Part shown: piece by piece, positions 13,601 through 23,457 of the stretch
How positions within the stretch are numbered: the stretch's first letter is position 1
How the letters are laid out: each line of letters opens with the position of its first letter
NCBI RefSeq assembly: GCF_964340395.1
Contig: NC_135555.1
Coordinates: 2,179,001 to 2,221,000, forward strand
Direction of reading: 5' to 3'
DNA: 42,000 nucleotides
Origin: Glandiceps talaboti
Taxonomy: Eukaryota > Hemichordata > Enteropneusta > Spengelidae
Made by a program: the position numbers and the translations under genes
Notes under the pieces: generated by a model
Databases searched by the model: none
Seen by the model: the letters and a program-made list of their open reading frames with translations, nothing else
What the model was told of the DNA's origin: nothing

Positions 13601-13729
13601 CTTCCCAGTGAATTAAGTACTTTAGAAAAGATGCTTCCATCTGTTCCTGGCTTCCTCAGAATTGTAGCTTCTTCAATTGTTGTATTATTTGCTGTAGGAA
13701 TAGCTGGCAGATTTAGAGATAGCCTTTGA
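570..13729 (+). CDS. MAO: Flavin-containing monoamine oxidase (MAO A/B-like), 3' 14 exons
   Basis: Oxidative deamination of amines at the mitochondrial outer membrane, with FAD. Exons read by homology and GT-AG signals: 570-674, 1404-1599, 2783-2820, 4835-4898, 6844-6932, 7218-7301, 7768-7855, 9375-9462, 9825-9878, 10683-10740, 11279-11373, 11890-12001, 12536-12598, 13589-13729. Phases match at every junction, giving 424 codons plus TGA. Recognisable MAO stretches: [13 protein letters not shown], the [13 protein letters not shown] block, the flavin-site lysine (AAA at 7813), YENAFW, the covalent-FAD cysteine in SKGC (TGT at 11330), [33 protein letters not shown], then a hydrophobic tail. Human MAOs are about 520 residues, so only about the first 95-100 are missing. 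No stops or frameshifts in the exons. Oddity: the residue after the FAD cysteine is Ile, where human MAOs have an aromatic-cage Tyr. Family assignment is firm; A-like or B-like substrate preference cannot be called. Confidence 0.93.
1688..1717. repeat. CTGT/GT microsatellite in MAO intron
   Basis: Short run of CTGT units, then GT units, in the intron after the second visible exon. Confidence 0.8.
2248..2618. mobile_element. MITE-like element, copy 1 (about 371 bp)
   Basis: Bounded by inverted termini: AGGCCTAACAAAAAAAATTG at the left and its complement ending GTTAGGCCT at the right. A second copy lies at 22,637-23,002 with the same interior landmarks (AATTTTAGAATAGGTGGGG, ATGTACAGCCATTACAGATT, TTTAGGGTCGGC). 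No transposase reading frame, so non-autonomous. Target-site duplication not resolved. It sits in a MAO intron. Confidence 0.8.
3074..3735. repeat. TTCTA/TTCTG pentanucleotide satellite, about 660 bp
   Basis: About 130 pentamer units, mostly TTCTA or TTCTG in alternating homogeneous blocks, with scattered TTATA, TTTTC and TTGTT variants. The + strand is pyrimidine-rich. All three + frames stay open through most of it and give low-complexity F/S/I/L/C/Y translations, which I do not regard as proteins. It lies in a MAO intron. Confidence 0.97.
4264..4293. repeat. GATTT microsatellite
   Basis: About six GATTT units in a MAO intron. Confidence 0.8.
4917..6323. repeat. 35-bp minisatellite, about 40 copies
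   Basis: Head-to-tail 35-bp unit with invariant core ATGTACAGCCATCTGAGATG. It varies at a C/T just before the core, A/T in TACATAT versus TACTTAT, an occasional G (ATGCTATG) and a rare extra A (TATAACAT). It starts 18 bases after the splice donor of the exon ending at 4898 and fills most of that 1.9-kb intron. The variants do not follow one simple higher-order period by eye. Confidence 0.97.
7017..7071. repeat. TTTA microsatellite
   Basis: About 14 TTTA units in the intron after the exon ending at 6932. Confidence 0.95.
7349..7639. repeat. Compound CA / CAGA / CATA microsatellite
   Basis: Mixed CACA, CAGA and CATA units followed by an almost pure CA run of about 45 units. Open frames on the - strand (Cys-Val repeats) are low-complexity artefacts. 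Confidence 0.96.
8175..8215. repeat. CAGTA microsatellite
   Basis: Eight ACAGT units, decaying rightwards into TATAGTAAAGT-type variants, in a MAO intron. Confidence 0.9.
9034..9360 (+). repeat. 46-bp tandem array with splice-junction-like units (7 copies)
   Basis: Units begin at 9039, 9085, 9131, 9177, 9223, 9269 and 9315, with exact 46-bp periodicity. Six of seven carry CAG followed directly by GTATATG (the second has CTG), preceded by TTTATTT or TTCATTT, so each looks like an acceptor fused to a donor. The array ends 15 bases before the real acceptor of the MAO exon starting at 9375. Confidence 0.95.
9916..10017. repeat. 54-bp direct duplication
   Basis: Two adjacent copies starting CATCATGTCATTCCA (9916 and 9970), differing at a few bases, in a MAO intron. 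Confidence 0.9.
10352..10500. mobile_element. Decayed foldback element, copy 1
   Basis: Shares GTCAGAAAATACTCAT, TTGTCTTTGACTCATAGTGACAA-like and CCCCTTAGGTTACTC-like segments, in the same order, with the better preserved copy at 41,532-41,670. The terminal inverted repeats are eroded here. No coding capacity. Confidence 0.6.
11279..11373 (+). CDS. MAO: MAO exon with the covalent-FAD cysteine
   Basis: This exon (phase 0 in, phase 2 out) encodes the segment matching human SGGCY...FPPG...QYGR. Here it reads SKGCI, then GLFPIG and KYGR. The flavin-linking Cys (TGT, 11330-11332) is kept. The next codon is ATA (Ile), and the segment up to FP is one residue shorter than in human MAO. The other cage tyrosine is kept in the next exon (RGY, TAT at 11957). 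Confidence 0.88.
13589..13729 (+). CDS. MAO: MAO terminal exon: mitochondrial outer-membrane tail anchor
   Basis: 47 codons including TGA. It starts DVPALPSEL and contains [14 protein letters not shown], followed by a hydrophobic run with V, L, F, A, G and a short basic end (GRFRDSL). This matches the human MAO C-terminus, where LPSV-x-GLL leads into a single transmembrane helix anchoring the enzyme in the outer mitochondrial membrane. Confidence 0.88.
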   Translation, partial: DVPALPSELSTLEKMLPSVPGFLRIVASSIVVLFAVGIAGRFRDSL

Positions 13730-13784
13730 GAAGATATTATTTCAGTTTGACACTAACTGGTAATCATCTTTGTCTCAGACCCAG

Positions 13785-13790
13785 AATAAA
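13785..13790 (+). terminator. Candidate polyadenylation signal of the MAO gene
   Basis: AATAAA lies 56 bases after the MAO stop codon. It would give a very short 3' UTR. Other AT-rich signals occur downstream, so a longer 3' UTR is possible. Confidence 0.45.
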
Positions 13791-15322
13791 AGTCAAACTT
13801 CTCATGCACTTAATCTGATTTGTATTGAAGTCAACACATATAATATTACCTATGACACAGAATAGATTTCAAATCCAATCTGTTGAATTTAATATAAAGA
13901 TGAACAACTTAGAGGATCTACTGGCATATATGACACACTTAAGGGGTCAAATCATGTGGTAGATTGTATGACGTTGATAAGTAGAATCATGGAAGAAAGA
14001 AACGTCACAGATTAGTGCTATTTCAGTGTTAAACAAACGAGATGAAGGTACTTTCAAGACAAAAATACTGCACAATAATACTTTTGAAGATGACATGACT
14101 GCTCATCACACACACTCTGAATTGTGATTATTTTGTATTAGATTCAAATAGATTTAAATCGATTTTACTACTTTTACTACTACTACAACTACTACCACTA
14201 CTACCACTATTACCACTACTACTACTACTATTAGTACTACTGCAATGACAACGACACCGACACAACCACCACTACTGCTACTGCAACTAATTGCAATAAT
14301 CATCAACTTTGTCATGTATGTAATCTAATAATTATATTAAGTACATGAGAAATTCATCATTTATTCTGGGTCTCAGATTCATGGTTTTTTTGATATGAGA
14401 GAGAAACACATGACACATTTTACCTCATATTGTATGTCAACATTTTTTTTGATAATTTGGTCACATCAAAACAAAATAATTGTGCAAATCTGTTGTTGAA
14501 TGTAAGTTCGCAATTGAAGTGGTGAAGATTGTTATCTCTGTAAATAACCGAATCAAAAGATAGGCATGTATTTGAAGTTAGAAATATACTACTATAGAAT
14601 TAAGTAGGTACTATTTATGCATGACTTTAGACATTTTAATTCCGCATTACCATGAACGGTTATATTAAAGTGGCACAAGCTAAGTTTGTCATTTTTTTGA
14701 CTCGAATGATAATATATGTATTTACATATAACCTAGAAAAGACTAAATGAAACTATCCTAGTATACTGTACGTAATGTCAATTGATGGTATTAAAAATTG
14801 TCTCTTGGTGTTGTAAGCACAGTTGGTTGTGTCTGAAGGATTGACCTCTAGAAATCAATACATATACCAAACGATTGTCGAAATTGTCAATTCATATACA
14901 TAGTACAAATTTTATAGTCTGTCCTGAAATCTTTCCGATAAGTCATGGAATACCCAAATGAAATTGATTGATAAAATTAGAAATACACAGAATTATGATC
15001 ACACGTAAGTAGACAGTCATTACCATAGCAACCAAGTAGAAATATCAACAATTCACAAAGTTTTATTATTTTCTATTTGAATTCCTGATCAGGCCAGAAA
15101 AACTGATTCTCATTAATGAGTTAATATTAAAGTTAAGGTTCTGTACATAATTTCTTCAAATTTGGTGGCAAATTTTCATACCAGTAATTTGCTTTTTGAT
15201 CCTGTAATTTGAATGTTTAGTGAATAGACTTTTTCTCTTTACAAAGTTTAAGTTTTCTTTGTTTACAAATAACAAGAGAGTTTTAGAATCATTAGACATA
15301 ATGGAATACATCAGAATAATTT
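13791..15322. other. Intergenic DNA after MAO, with an ACT-triplet stretch
   Basis: No gene seen. 14,165-14,260 is an imperfect ACT/ACC triplet run, continued by CAACCACCACTACTG-like sequence. The rest is AT-rich and unremarkable. Confidence 0.6.
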
Positions 15323-16385
15323 TGTGTATTTAGATGTATCATGTTGAATACAGTATGTGTCAAGATAACCGAGTGGGTTTTGTGGCGTAATTGCAGTCTA
15401 GAGGGTGGGGAACCAACCGTTTCTAAGGAAAAGAATGCACGCATACACACGGGGTCACAGGTTTCACTTAAAGTACTTTGTTATGTTAACGCAAGTCAAA
15501 AAATAATGTACAACACTCAGTAAGACTAAAGAATTAAATAAGTTCTAGTACATTGCATGTAACAAGAGTTAAAGGTTAAGTTAAAGGTTGGTGGTGGCAA
15601 CTTAATTAAAGTCACAACTAAGAGTTCAGGTTGTCTCCCGACACGTGCACGTCCGCGTTGTTCGCGTGAATTACTTACAAGTTCGGTGCTATCGAATTAC
15701 TTTCGTCGAGCGAATCCGAAGCAGTCACACACTGTTGTTTGGGTTGCCGTTAGCGTTTCAGCATGCCAGCCCGTAGCAGGATTCCATGAAGTTCTACAGT
15801 GCACAGTTAGTGTACACTTTCAGGGTCCATACAGCAACAACAACCAGCAAGGCTCCAACCATGATGATGTTCGGTCGTCAGCCGTCGAAGCAGAAGTGAT
15901 CCGTTCCCACGAGGACGGGTTTTCAGACCTTTGTATAGTGCCCTATCTACCACCAACCACCTGTACTCTAATATGCTAATAGCCACCAACCATCCTATTA
16001 AATCTACATAAACGGGATATCGACCGACTAAGGGTCAGTCTAGTATACTTTACAAAATTCACCTTGTGACAGTATGTAACTCTACAAACGTAGTCTGTAA
16101 GATACAACTAGCAAAAAAACACCAGTGCATTTAGATGTATCATGTTGAATACAGTATGTAACTCTACAAACAAAGTCTGTAAGATACAACTAGCAAAAAA
16201 ACACCAGTGTATTTAGATGTATCATGTTGAATATAGTAATGTATGTAACTCTACAAACGAAGTCTGTGAGATACAACTAGCAAAAAAACACCAGTGCATT
16301 TAGATGTATCATGTTGAATACAGTATGTAACTCTACAAACGAAGTCTGTAAGATACAACTAGCGAAAAAACACCGGTGCATTTAA
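15323..16385. repeat. Interrupted about 82-bp tandem array
   Basis: Four near-identical units (16,071-16,385) share CAGTATGTAACTCTACAAAC, GTCTGTAAGATACAACTAGC and TTTAGATGTATCATGTTGAA. A partial unit (TTTAGATGTATCATGTTGAA plus CAGTATGT) also occurs alone at 15,323-15,360, about 700 bp upstream. An inverted fragment (ATACACTGGTGTTTTTTC) lies at about 16,655. The spacing suggests the array was split by the 15,361-16,070 segment. Confidence 0.85.
15640..15985. other. CpG-richer island with no confirmed gene
   Basis: Clearly richer in CpG than its surroundings (for example CACGTGCACGTCCGCG near 15,640, then TTCGTCGAGCGAATCCG). Reading frames of 97 codons (+) and 60 codons (-) overlap it, but neither resembles a family I know. 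It could be a promoter or first exon of an unrecognised gene, or a transposed fragment. Confidence 0.35.
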
Positions 16386-18296
16386 TTGCATAAAGTGAGC
16401 CAAAGAAACTGATACTAAAACAATAAGATGTGCCTCTTATGTAGGTTCATGTGATACTTTTATCCCTTTAGCTTTGTTTATATCTGTGGAAGTTATAATG
16501 TAACAGTAACAGTCATACCCAATATCATTATGTGTAGTGTTCTATCAGTGAACAGAATTATGGGATACCGGCTCCTGTGATGTTTATGTTTTGATAAGTC
16601 ACTGATACATTGTATTGCTTGACACTTGTCTTATGCTTACCATGATCAAGCAAATACACTGGTGTTTTTTCACGGCTTGTACATCGTGTTGTTCAGCCTG
16701 TCAGGCTTCTTTCTTTGGCCTGCAGCATGGCACAAATGTCATATCTTAAAACAGCTACCGTACTACAAAATGTAGATGTTATAAAGTTTGGTGTAAATTT
16801 AAACAAAATGTATTTGTGCTGTGGGATGGAAAAGTTTTTACAATATATTGTATTGTGTCTGAAGTGTGTTTTTCAGCCAGCAGGTTTGAATTTAGTAATG
16901 TATGTAAGAATAACATCAAGGATCATGTTCAATATTGAAATCAATGGTTTTTTCTATGTAACTGGAAATTTTTAGATTTTCTTTGATTTTGAGAAGCAAG
17001 TTCTCCTATGGTGCTCCTCCCTGGATGTTCTGTTGTCAGTATTAGAAATCTACTCAAAGTTTTTGTTTTCAAGTACATTTTCATTTTCTTGATTTGTGTA
17101 CAGAGGTCTTAATTGGAATGTTATGTTATGTTACAGTCATGTTTGTGATACACCCATAACAAGTAACACGGCTATATCTCCTACCATCATCACCCAACCA
17201 TCACCACTACCATCCAAACACCTCCATCATCATCACCACCACCATACAAACATCACTATTATCACCACCATCATCACCCAAACACCATTACTGTTGTTAC
17301 TGCTGCCACCACTCCTCCCATCATAACCACCAACTAATCACTATCACCACTTCCACCCTCTCCACCGCCAGAACTGTCAAAGCTGCTATCATCACCACAA
17401 AAAGATACAAACATACAACAGCATTACCATAACAATAAGACCTCCAAAGCCTAGACAAAATAAGTTAGATTTGAAAATGTAAAAAGTACATTTATTTCCT
17501 TGTTGCGAGATAATTAGAACCAAAATGAAATCAAATATTAAATTACCTGTAAATTCAGGTACTTTAAGAATTGTCTTATAAAATGGAATGTTTGTGTAAT
17601 TAGAGTAAGTTAATGAACAGATATTATACTTCAGATTGTATTTAAAGATTCATGATAAAAATAGCATTGTTTGCACAACTAAGCAAAGGTTTGGAGAGTG
17701 CATTTAAGATTTATATATTGCTTGATATTGCTATGGGGGGGGGGGGGTATTGTTCAGGGCAAATTTTTAACTGATCATCAGTGATTAGCTGGTCAACTTA
17801 AAATGAAAGTCAACTCAAGTACTTGGGCAAGATTTAAACCACACTTGTATCCTAGTCTGTTGTAGACATGTTGACCTGGTCTGGTAGGGTATAATCTTAT
17901 GCACTTATTGTATTTAGGTTAGAATTCTTGGTTAATGTCTACATATGTGAATGGATATGTACATCAAAATTTCAAGAATCTGAATTCACTCACAAATTAG
18001 GTTTAAAATTGTCAAAGTATGACTTAGACGTAGACAGGACATTGACTCAAATTACATGTAAATGTACTAATGTATACTATACTTTCAAATTAGAGCACAT
18101 AACATAGATTTGACTACAACTATTTTTGTAGTTACTCCAAAATTAAATACATTTAATTTCCTAAATTGTGATTTCTCTCATAGCAGATGAATTTTCTCGT
18201 AGGAACCAGTCGTGCTTCAGTGCCACTGGCAGTCATTTTGAAAGGATTGTATTTTGTAGGGTCACGGATGAACAGTATTAAATCTTATACTTATAT
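16386..18296. repeat. Gene-poor DNA with CAC/CAT triplet tract
   Basis: 17,180-17,400 is an imperfect CAC/CAT/ACC triplet run. A 13-G homopolymer lies at 17,735-17,747. An 86-codon open frame at 16,715-16,975 has no recognisable domain and I do not call it. Nothing else seen. Confidence 0.6.
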
Positions 18297-18470
18297 TGAC
18301 TTGGTGTTAACCAATCAAATTTCAGAATTCAAATTTGAACCAATCAAATGTCAGAATTCAAATTACTTGGTATAAACCAATCAAATTTTAGAATTCAGAA
18401 TTCAAATTTGAACCAATCAAATTTCAAAATTCAATTTACTTGGTATGAACCAATCACATTTAAGATTTCA
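18297..18470. repeat. Array of CCAATCA-containing units
   Basis: Five degenerate units of about 33 bp, each with AACCAATCAAATTT and AGAATTCAAATT. The repeated CCAAT pentamers resemble NF-Y sites but are most simply a product of the tandem repeat. Confidence 0.85.
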
Positions 18471-19790
18471 AAACGCACAAGTAGTGTAGTGATAGTACCC
18501 AGAAAAATTTAATGAAAAATTTCACCTGTCTAGTAGTTTTATTATAAGAGATGTGACAGGTATTCTTGTGCATTAATAAGGTCAAAATGTAATGTTGTCG
18601 GTAAGAAGTACAAAGTGTATCACTAGGAAAGATATTATCAGGCATTGAAAGTGTGTTAAAAGACAAAGAAGCTGTCTCACTAAGCTATATTTATCAGTGC
18701 AAAATACTCCAAAGTTAGAGGTTCAAATATTATAAACAGCTGGTAGCTTTAGTTCAACAATATTAGCAGATGATTTAATCCATTGGCAAGAGCTATCAGT
18801 CAAGACAAACTAATTGTGTTTGTACCATGATTATCAATCCAGTTAGAAATTTAGGCCCATACCAAGAAACGTTGTCATGATAAAGTAATCAGATTAATTT
18901 TACAAAGGTTGGCTTTATCACCAAACACATGTTTTACAAAACAGTACAGCTAACTGTATTATTGGGCAAAATGAAATACAAGGCCGTACGTTACAGCTCC
19001 TGTGCCACAAAAGTGTAAATTCAATCCATGGCTGTCAATACTAAAAGTTTGATAGCACAGATAAAAAAAAATTGTTAGAAAGTTTTGTTGTTGTTTTGTT
19101 TGTTTTGTTTTTGTTGTTATTTTTTAAGGGGGGGGGGGGGTAATTGATTGACTATATTTGTAGTGACTACTTTAGTTGACTAAAAGACAAAATCTAGAAA
19201 GCCCTGTAGTGCAAATAACAGGTTGCAATTATTATAAGACTGTTACATAATTATTTATTTCATAGAATTTTGATGTGTATGTGTAGTTTTATACCAGTTG
19301 TGTAATTTATTTCAGGAAATGTCACTGTAGAGTGGTTTGGTGTAGTGTAATTTGCATAGTGTGGTAGATTATGTCAAACTATTTCTACCATCATTATACA
19401 CAGTCTTTGTATTTTGATATCATGTCAAATTGTGTGGGTATGATAGTGAAGGTAAAAGTCTATTTCATGTACTTTTTATTGTGTAATTACATCTCTATAA
19501 TTGTATTGATATAATGTAGATTGTACAATATTGTCAACTTCTTGATTTTTTTCTATCATTTCTCGTGTCATGACATGTAGAATTGTTTAGATAATTGGAA
19601 CAAAGCAAATACATGGTAGGTAGAATCTGCCTCGGGGACATATTTCACTGAAAATGAATGTTCTTCAATACTCTCCAACTTTGGCATTGTTCCTGGTCCT
19701 GTTAAAATAATGAAAAGAAATTTTGGGGTTCACTGTCTTTTTTTAAAGGAAACTCAAATTTTTTTTTATTTTCATCATAGAGTTAGCATA
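18471..19790. other. Gene-free AT-rich DNA
   Basis: No coding exon or ordered repeat seen, apart from a TTTTG-rich stretch and a 13-G run at 19,128-19,140. Confidence 0.55.
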
Positions 19791-20140
19791 GTCGCCAGTG
19801 GCCATATTGGATTCTAAGATAGCTGTTATCTGATATCATTAGTGGCTATATTGGATTCTAAGATAGCTGTTATCTGATATCATTAGTGGCTATATTGGAT
19901 TCTAAGATAACTGATTTTATTAGTGGCCATGTTGGATTCTGAGATAGTTGATATCATTAGTAGCCATATTGGATTCTAAGATAACTGATATCATTAGTGG
20001 CCATATTGGATTCTAAGATAGTTGATATCATTAGTGGCCATATTGGATTCTAAGATAACTGATATCATTAGTGGCCATATTGGATTCTAAGATAGCTGAT
20101 ATCATTAGTGGCCATATTGGATTCTAAAATAGCTCAGATC
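19791..20140. repeat. About 37-45-bp tandem repeat, 9 copies
   Basis: Units share AGTGGCCATATTGGATTCTA followed by AGATAGCTGATATCATT variants. The first units are longer (TAGCTGTTATCTGATATCATT). GGCCATATT in each unit resembles a YY1 core, but that is a weak observation. Confidence 0.92.
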
Positions 20141-22119
20141 ATTTTGACCTCAATTTCAAAACTTTGTATGGTGACTCCAGATTGTTTTCATTGATTTTAA
20201 CTGAGAATAGGTTGGAGTAACAGCAAAAGTTGGAGTTTATTTCCGAGGCACATTCTACTTCTTGTAAATGCTACAAAGCTGCAGTGTTGGAATAGATTTA
20301 TAATTTGCTTACATTACATGAAATAGCTGGCTTCCATAAATTTCTTAAAATGAATTGATTCCTCCTAGAAATGCTATTTAAATGTTGTATACGTAGTTAT
20401 TTGAGAATTCTTGTACGGTCAAGTCCTATATTTTTATATTGCCAAATGAAATGTAATGAACTTTGTATGAATAAGTTGTGAAAAGCTAAAATTGTAATAA
20501 TGTAATTTTGAAATGTGTGTGATTTATACAAAATCATGTGAATATTATTGCAGTCAAATGAAGTCACTGCAAGTCTAAAAATCTTTGAAGGTAGTGTGCA
20601 TTGTTTTCAATTTATGAAATAGTGAAGAGAAAAATTGATGTGAACATTTTGTACTGTAAGTTTTTGATGTTGATATATGTATACATTTACTAGAATTATT
20701 CTTGATACCTAGATGTAGAAGATTCCTATAATATAGTGAGCTAACAACTGCAAAGAAGTGATAAAGATAGCTAAATATACCTATTCAACCCTGCTAGTAA
20801 CCTTGTGTGTATGGTTTGCCCATTCTCGCATACCAGAGCTGTTATTTCTTCCGCAAACTTCGAAATAACTCTTCACGGCATGTTTTGGAAGGTGCCATAA
20901 AAGAGGCCATGGGTTGAGATGATGGGTTTGCCATACCTCCTCATCAATAGCGCCCTCTAGTGGTATTGTTGACTCCCTTCCAACAGTACCCTTTGTTTAT
21001 ATGCAGTTGTTGCCTAGCTCCTTTATTACATAGTAATTCCAGTTAGTCTGTCATTACTGATAGAATGGATTTGTGATATCTTCATTCAGTTGTAGCCCCC
21101 CCCCCCCTCCATCTTCTGACTTGATGTAATTTTCCAACCCCTACCTCCTGCTAGTGAACACTTTCTTGACTGTGTAGTTAAAACTTATTGCCTGACCATG
21201 AGGGCACTATGATCTGTATGTTACCCTCACTTGTTAATTTTTCCATAGGCTGAAAGCCGAGGGATATAGTTGCTGGCTAACACCACTGAAGGGGTAATAT
21301 ATTTTTTTGACATACTGGTCAAATAATGCCTGGTACTGGTAATAAGTATTCTATATAGTATACATGATCATTAGTAGCAAGGTTCTTGATTTTGTCATGA
21401 GTTGCTACGTTTCCTTGGTAACATCTAGAATATTATGAATCATTCTATGTAACATTACACAAACTGTTGTATACCAAAGGGTATAACAATGTTCAGAATT
21501 CAGTATTATTAAGTAAAGTACATATTTTCCAGAAGATTAAGTAACTTGGATGATGAAAGAAGCGAACTATGGTAACTAGACAAGGAAAAGTGTTGCTTTT
21601 GAAAAATAGAATTTATAGTTGTGTGTAGTGATAATTTATTAAAATTTAATCAAGATTGCATGTTTTCAAAAAAGGATGAAAAACAATTTAAAATCCCCAT
21701 CTACCTCAGGTATCATGAAAATTCACTCTTTTTTTCATTTTTAGGAAATTTCCAGTCAGATTTCATTAACTATTTCTTGTATATTTCATGCTCTAGAATA
21801 AATGATAAATTGCCTTTGATGTTGTATTATTTACTTTTATTGGGGTTTTGTGTATATCTTGTAGTGATTTGGGTGACCAGATTTATTTTCTTATGACCAA
21901 TCCAAACTGACCGTCTGTCTGACCAAATCACAGTAAATAAAGCAATGCTCTGTATAGCTGGCTCAACAAAAACAATGTTGTGCTAAAATGGTGGTATGAC
22001 AAGTATGAATCTTGGACATTTTGGACTTTTGGGCAGATAAAGTGGCCATATGGATGGGGGGGATTAATTAGGTGTTTATGTGGAATTTTTAATTTATGAA
22101 ACAATTTTATCATGAGAAA
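20141..22119. other. Gene-free DNA with isolated sites
   Basis: Contains the CTCF-like site at 20,950 and a 12-C run at 21,096-21,107. An AT-rich 91-codon open frame at 21,621-21,896 has no recognised family and I do not call it. Confidence 0.5.
20950..20963 (-). promoter_or_regulatory. CTCF-core-like motif
   Basis: The complement of GCGCCCTCTAGTGG is CCACTAGAGGGCGC, which fits the animal CTCF core (CCASYAGRKGGC) at every position. Whether it is bound cannot be told. Close variants recur in the window at 11,407, 11,587, 32,200 and 33,158. Confidence 0.45.
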
Positions 22120-22636
22120 ATTAGGGGTGTTTTACTTTAGATAAGAGGAGAAGAATGGACAAGGTGTCTTTATTTAGTCAATAAAGAGAGAATTACATTC
22201 AGCTGAAAGAGAGAAAATTAGCCAGGGAAAGAAGAAAAAAAGTTGTATATCACCACACAAAACTCAGTGAGTCAATTGATCAATATAACAGACAAAATAA
22301 GTTGTATTGCACCACATAAAATGATCATTCAATCGGTCAATCATTCAACCAAATAATAAATCAACAATCGATTGATCGATCGATCGATCGATCAATTACA
22401 TGCTTGCTGAACCTTGTGTTAATAATTGCAATCACAGACAAGTAAGACTTGGCTGTGATTGCAATATGGCATGCCAAGTCTGTCCGCACAGCTGTTTCCA
22501 TTGGCTGTACCACATACTTTGCCTAACAATAAGATTAACGGGATATTCACTTGTTTTCATTGTCAACATTTGTAAAAGGTTTAGCACAAGATTTAATCTC
22601 AGACCACTTTGATTATGATGAACAAAATGTTACTAT
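22120..22636 (+). repeat. Interspersed repeat X, left copy of a 4-kb-spaced inverted pair
   Basis: About 515 bp matching 26,583-27,112 in inverse orientation at high identity along its length. It includes a GATC run (22,370-22,395) and a 41-nt hairpin at 22,425-22,465 (ATTGCAATCACAG paired with CTGTGATTGCAAT). It abuts MITE copy 2. No protein with recognisable domains; the 70-codon frame inside occurs in both copies only because the DNA does. Confidence 0.9.
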
Positions 22637-23002
22637 GGCCTCATAAAAAATGTGATTCCGATTACGCTCAATTTTAGAATAGGTGGGGAAGGTAGATTTT
22701 TTATTTTATTTTATTTTATTTTTTGTCATGTGTGAGTGTCTAGTTCAGGTTTTTCATTGTTTTCCAAATGGTTTCTGTGTTATTTATTTCTTCCTATCAG
22801 ATGTACAGCCATTACAGATTGGAAGAACATGTTTTATGTTGTCTTTTTATGTTGATATCAGTTTCCGCATCCACTATTTCTCGTGAGACTTCACAATTTT
22901 TGCGATTTTATTATTATTTTCTATACGTAAAAAATAGTTTAGGGTCGGCAATGAAAAACTAGGTGGGATCGGATAACCGGAACCAAACATTTTTTGGGGC
23001 CT
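22637..23002. mobile_element. MITE-like element, copy 2
   Basis: Diverged copy of the 2,248-2,618 element. The left terminus is GGCCTCATAAAAAATGTG, the right ends CCAAACATTTTTTGGGGCCT. It contains a TTTTA run. The right-hand repeat X copy also ends in about 25 bp of this terminus, so the two elements have been associated before. Confidence 0.8.
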
Positions 23003-23009
23003 ATTAAAT

Positions 23010-23095
23010 TGATAAGACATCATGTCAGAGATTTCATTTACCTTGAGAGACGAATAACTGTCATATTACAAGAATGCATAAGACAAATACTGTTG
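23010..23095. repeat. 3' flank of SLC35G1-like copy 1, duplicated at 28,860-28,935
   Basis: GAGATTTCATTTACCTTGAG followed by AGACGAATAACTGT matches 28,866-28,910 (GAAATTTCATTTAGCTTTGA, AGACGAATAACTGT). The transporter duplication therefore extends beyond the coding sequence. Confidence 0.75.
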
Positions 23096-23457
23096 TGGGA
23101 TAAGTCAATTGTTTAGAAACAGGTTCTGGAAAGGAATGATGTCCACACACAACCAAATACTATAAGAACAGCTACTCGTACTTTATTGACATCTAACAAA
23201 AACTCCTACAGATCACACAGAAATAAGGGATTATATAGGTTTTCCTACATTCCATACATATTGGCGCGAATTTGGTATCGACCTTCATATGATTGGTCAA
23301 TTATGAAGACATAGGATTGGTAGTAAAGATTGTTTGAACTTGAGAATATCTAATTTGACACAACTTGATTGGTTATGGAGATTGTAATCAGGATCCTAAA
23401 TTTGACTCAAGCTCAGTGTATATTTCATTCCCGATAACTGTGTATCTCACATTAGTA
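23096..23457. other. Downstream flank of transporter copy 1
   Basis: About 360 bp separate the shared 3' flank from the stop codon, against about 75 bp in copy 2. The extra DNA (for example GGATTATATAGGTTTTCC and two ATTGGT stretches) has no gene. Confidence 0.5.

Noticed and set aside
15361-15440. tRNA- or SINE-like start (AACCGAGTGGGTTTTGTGGC)
   Set aside because: Resembles an A box only; no B box at the right distance and no cloverleaf.
15807-15989. 60-codon - strand frame and a 22-codon signal-peptide-like frame (MVGALLVVVAVW...) in the CpG-rich block
   Set aside because: Too short, no matching downstream exon or splice signal seen, no family recognised.
22400-22612. 70-codon frame repeated at 26,660-26,845
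   Set aside because: Identity follows from repeat X being duplicated; the frame ends differ and no domain is present.
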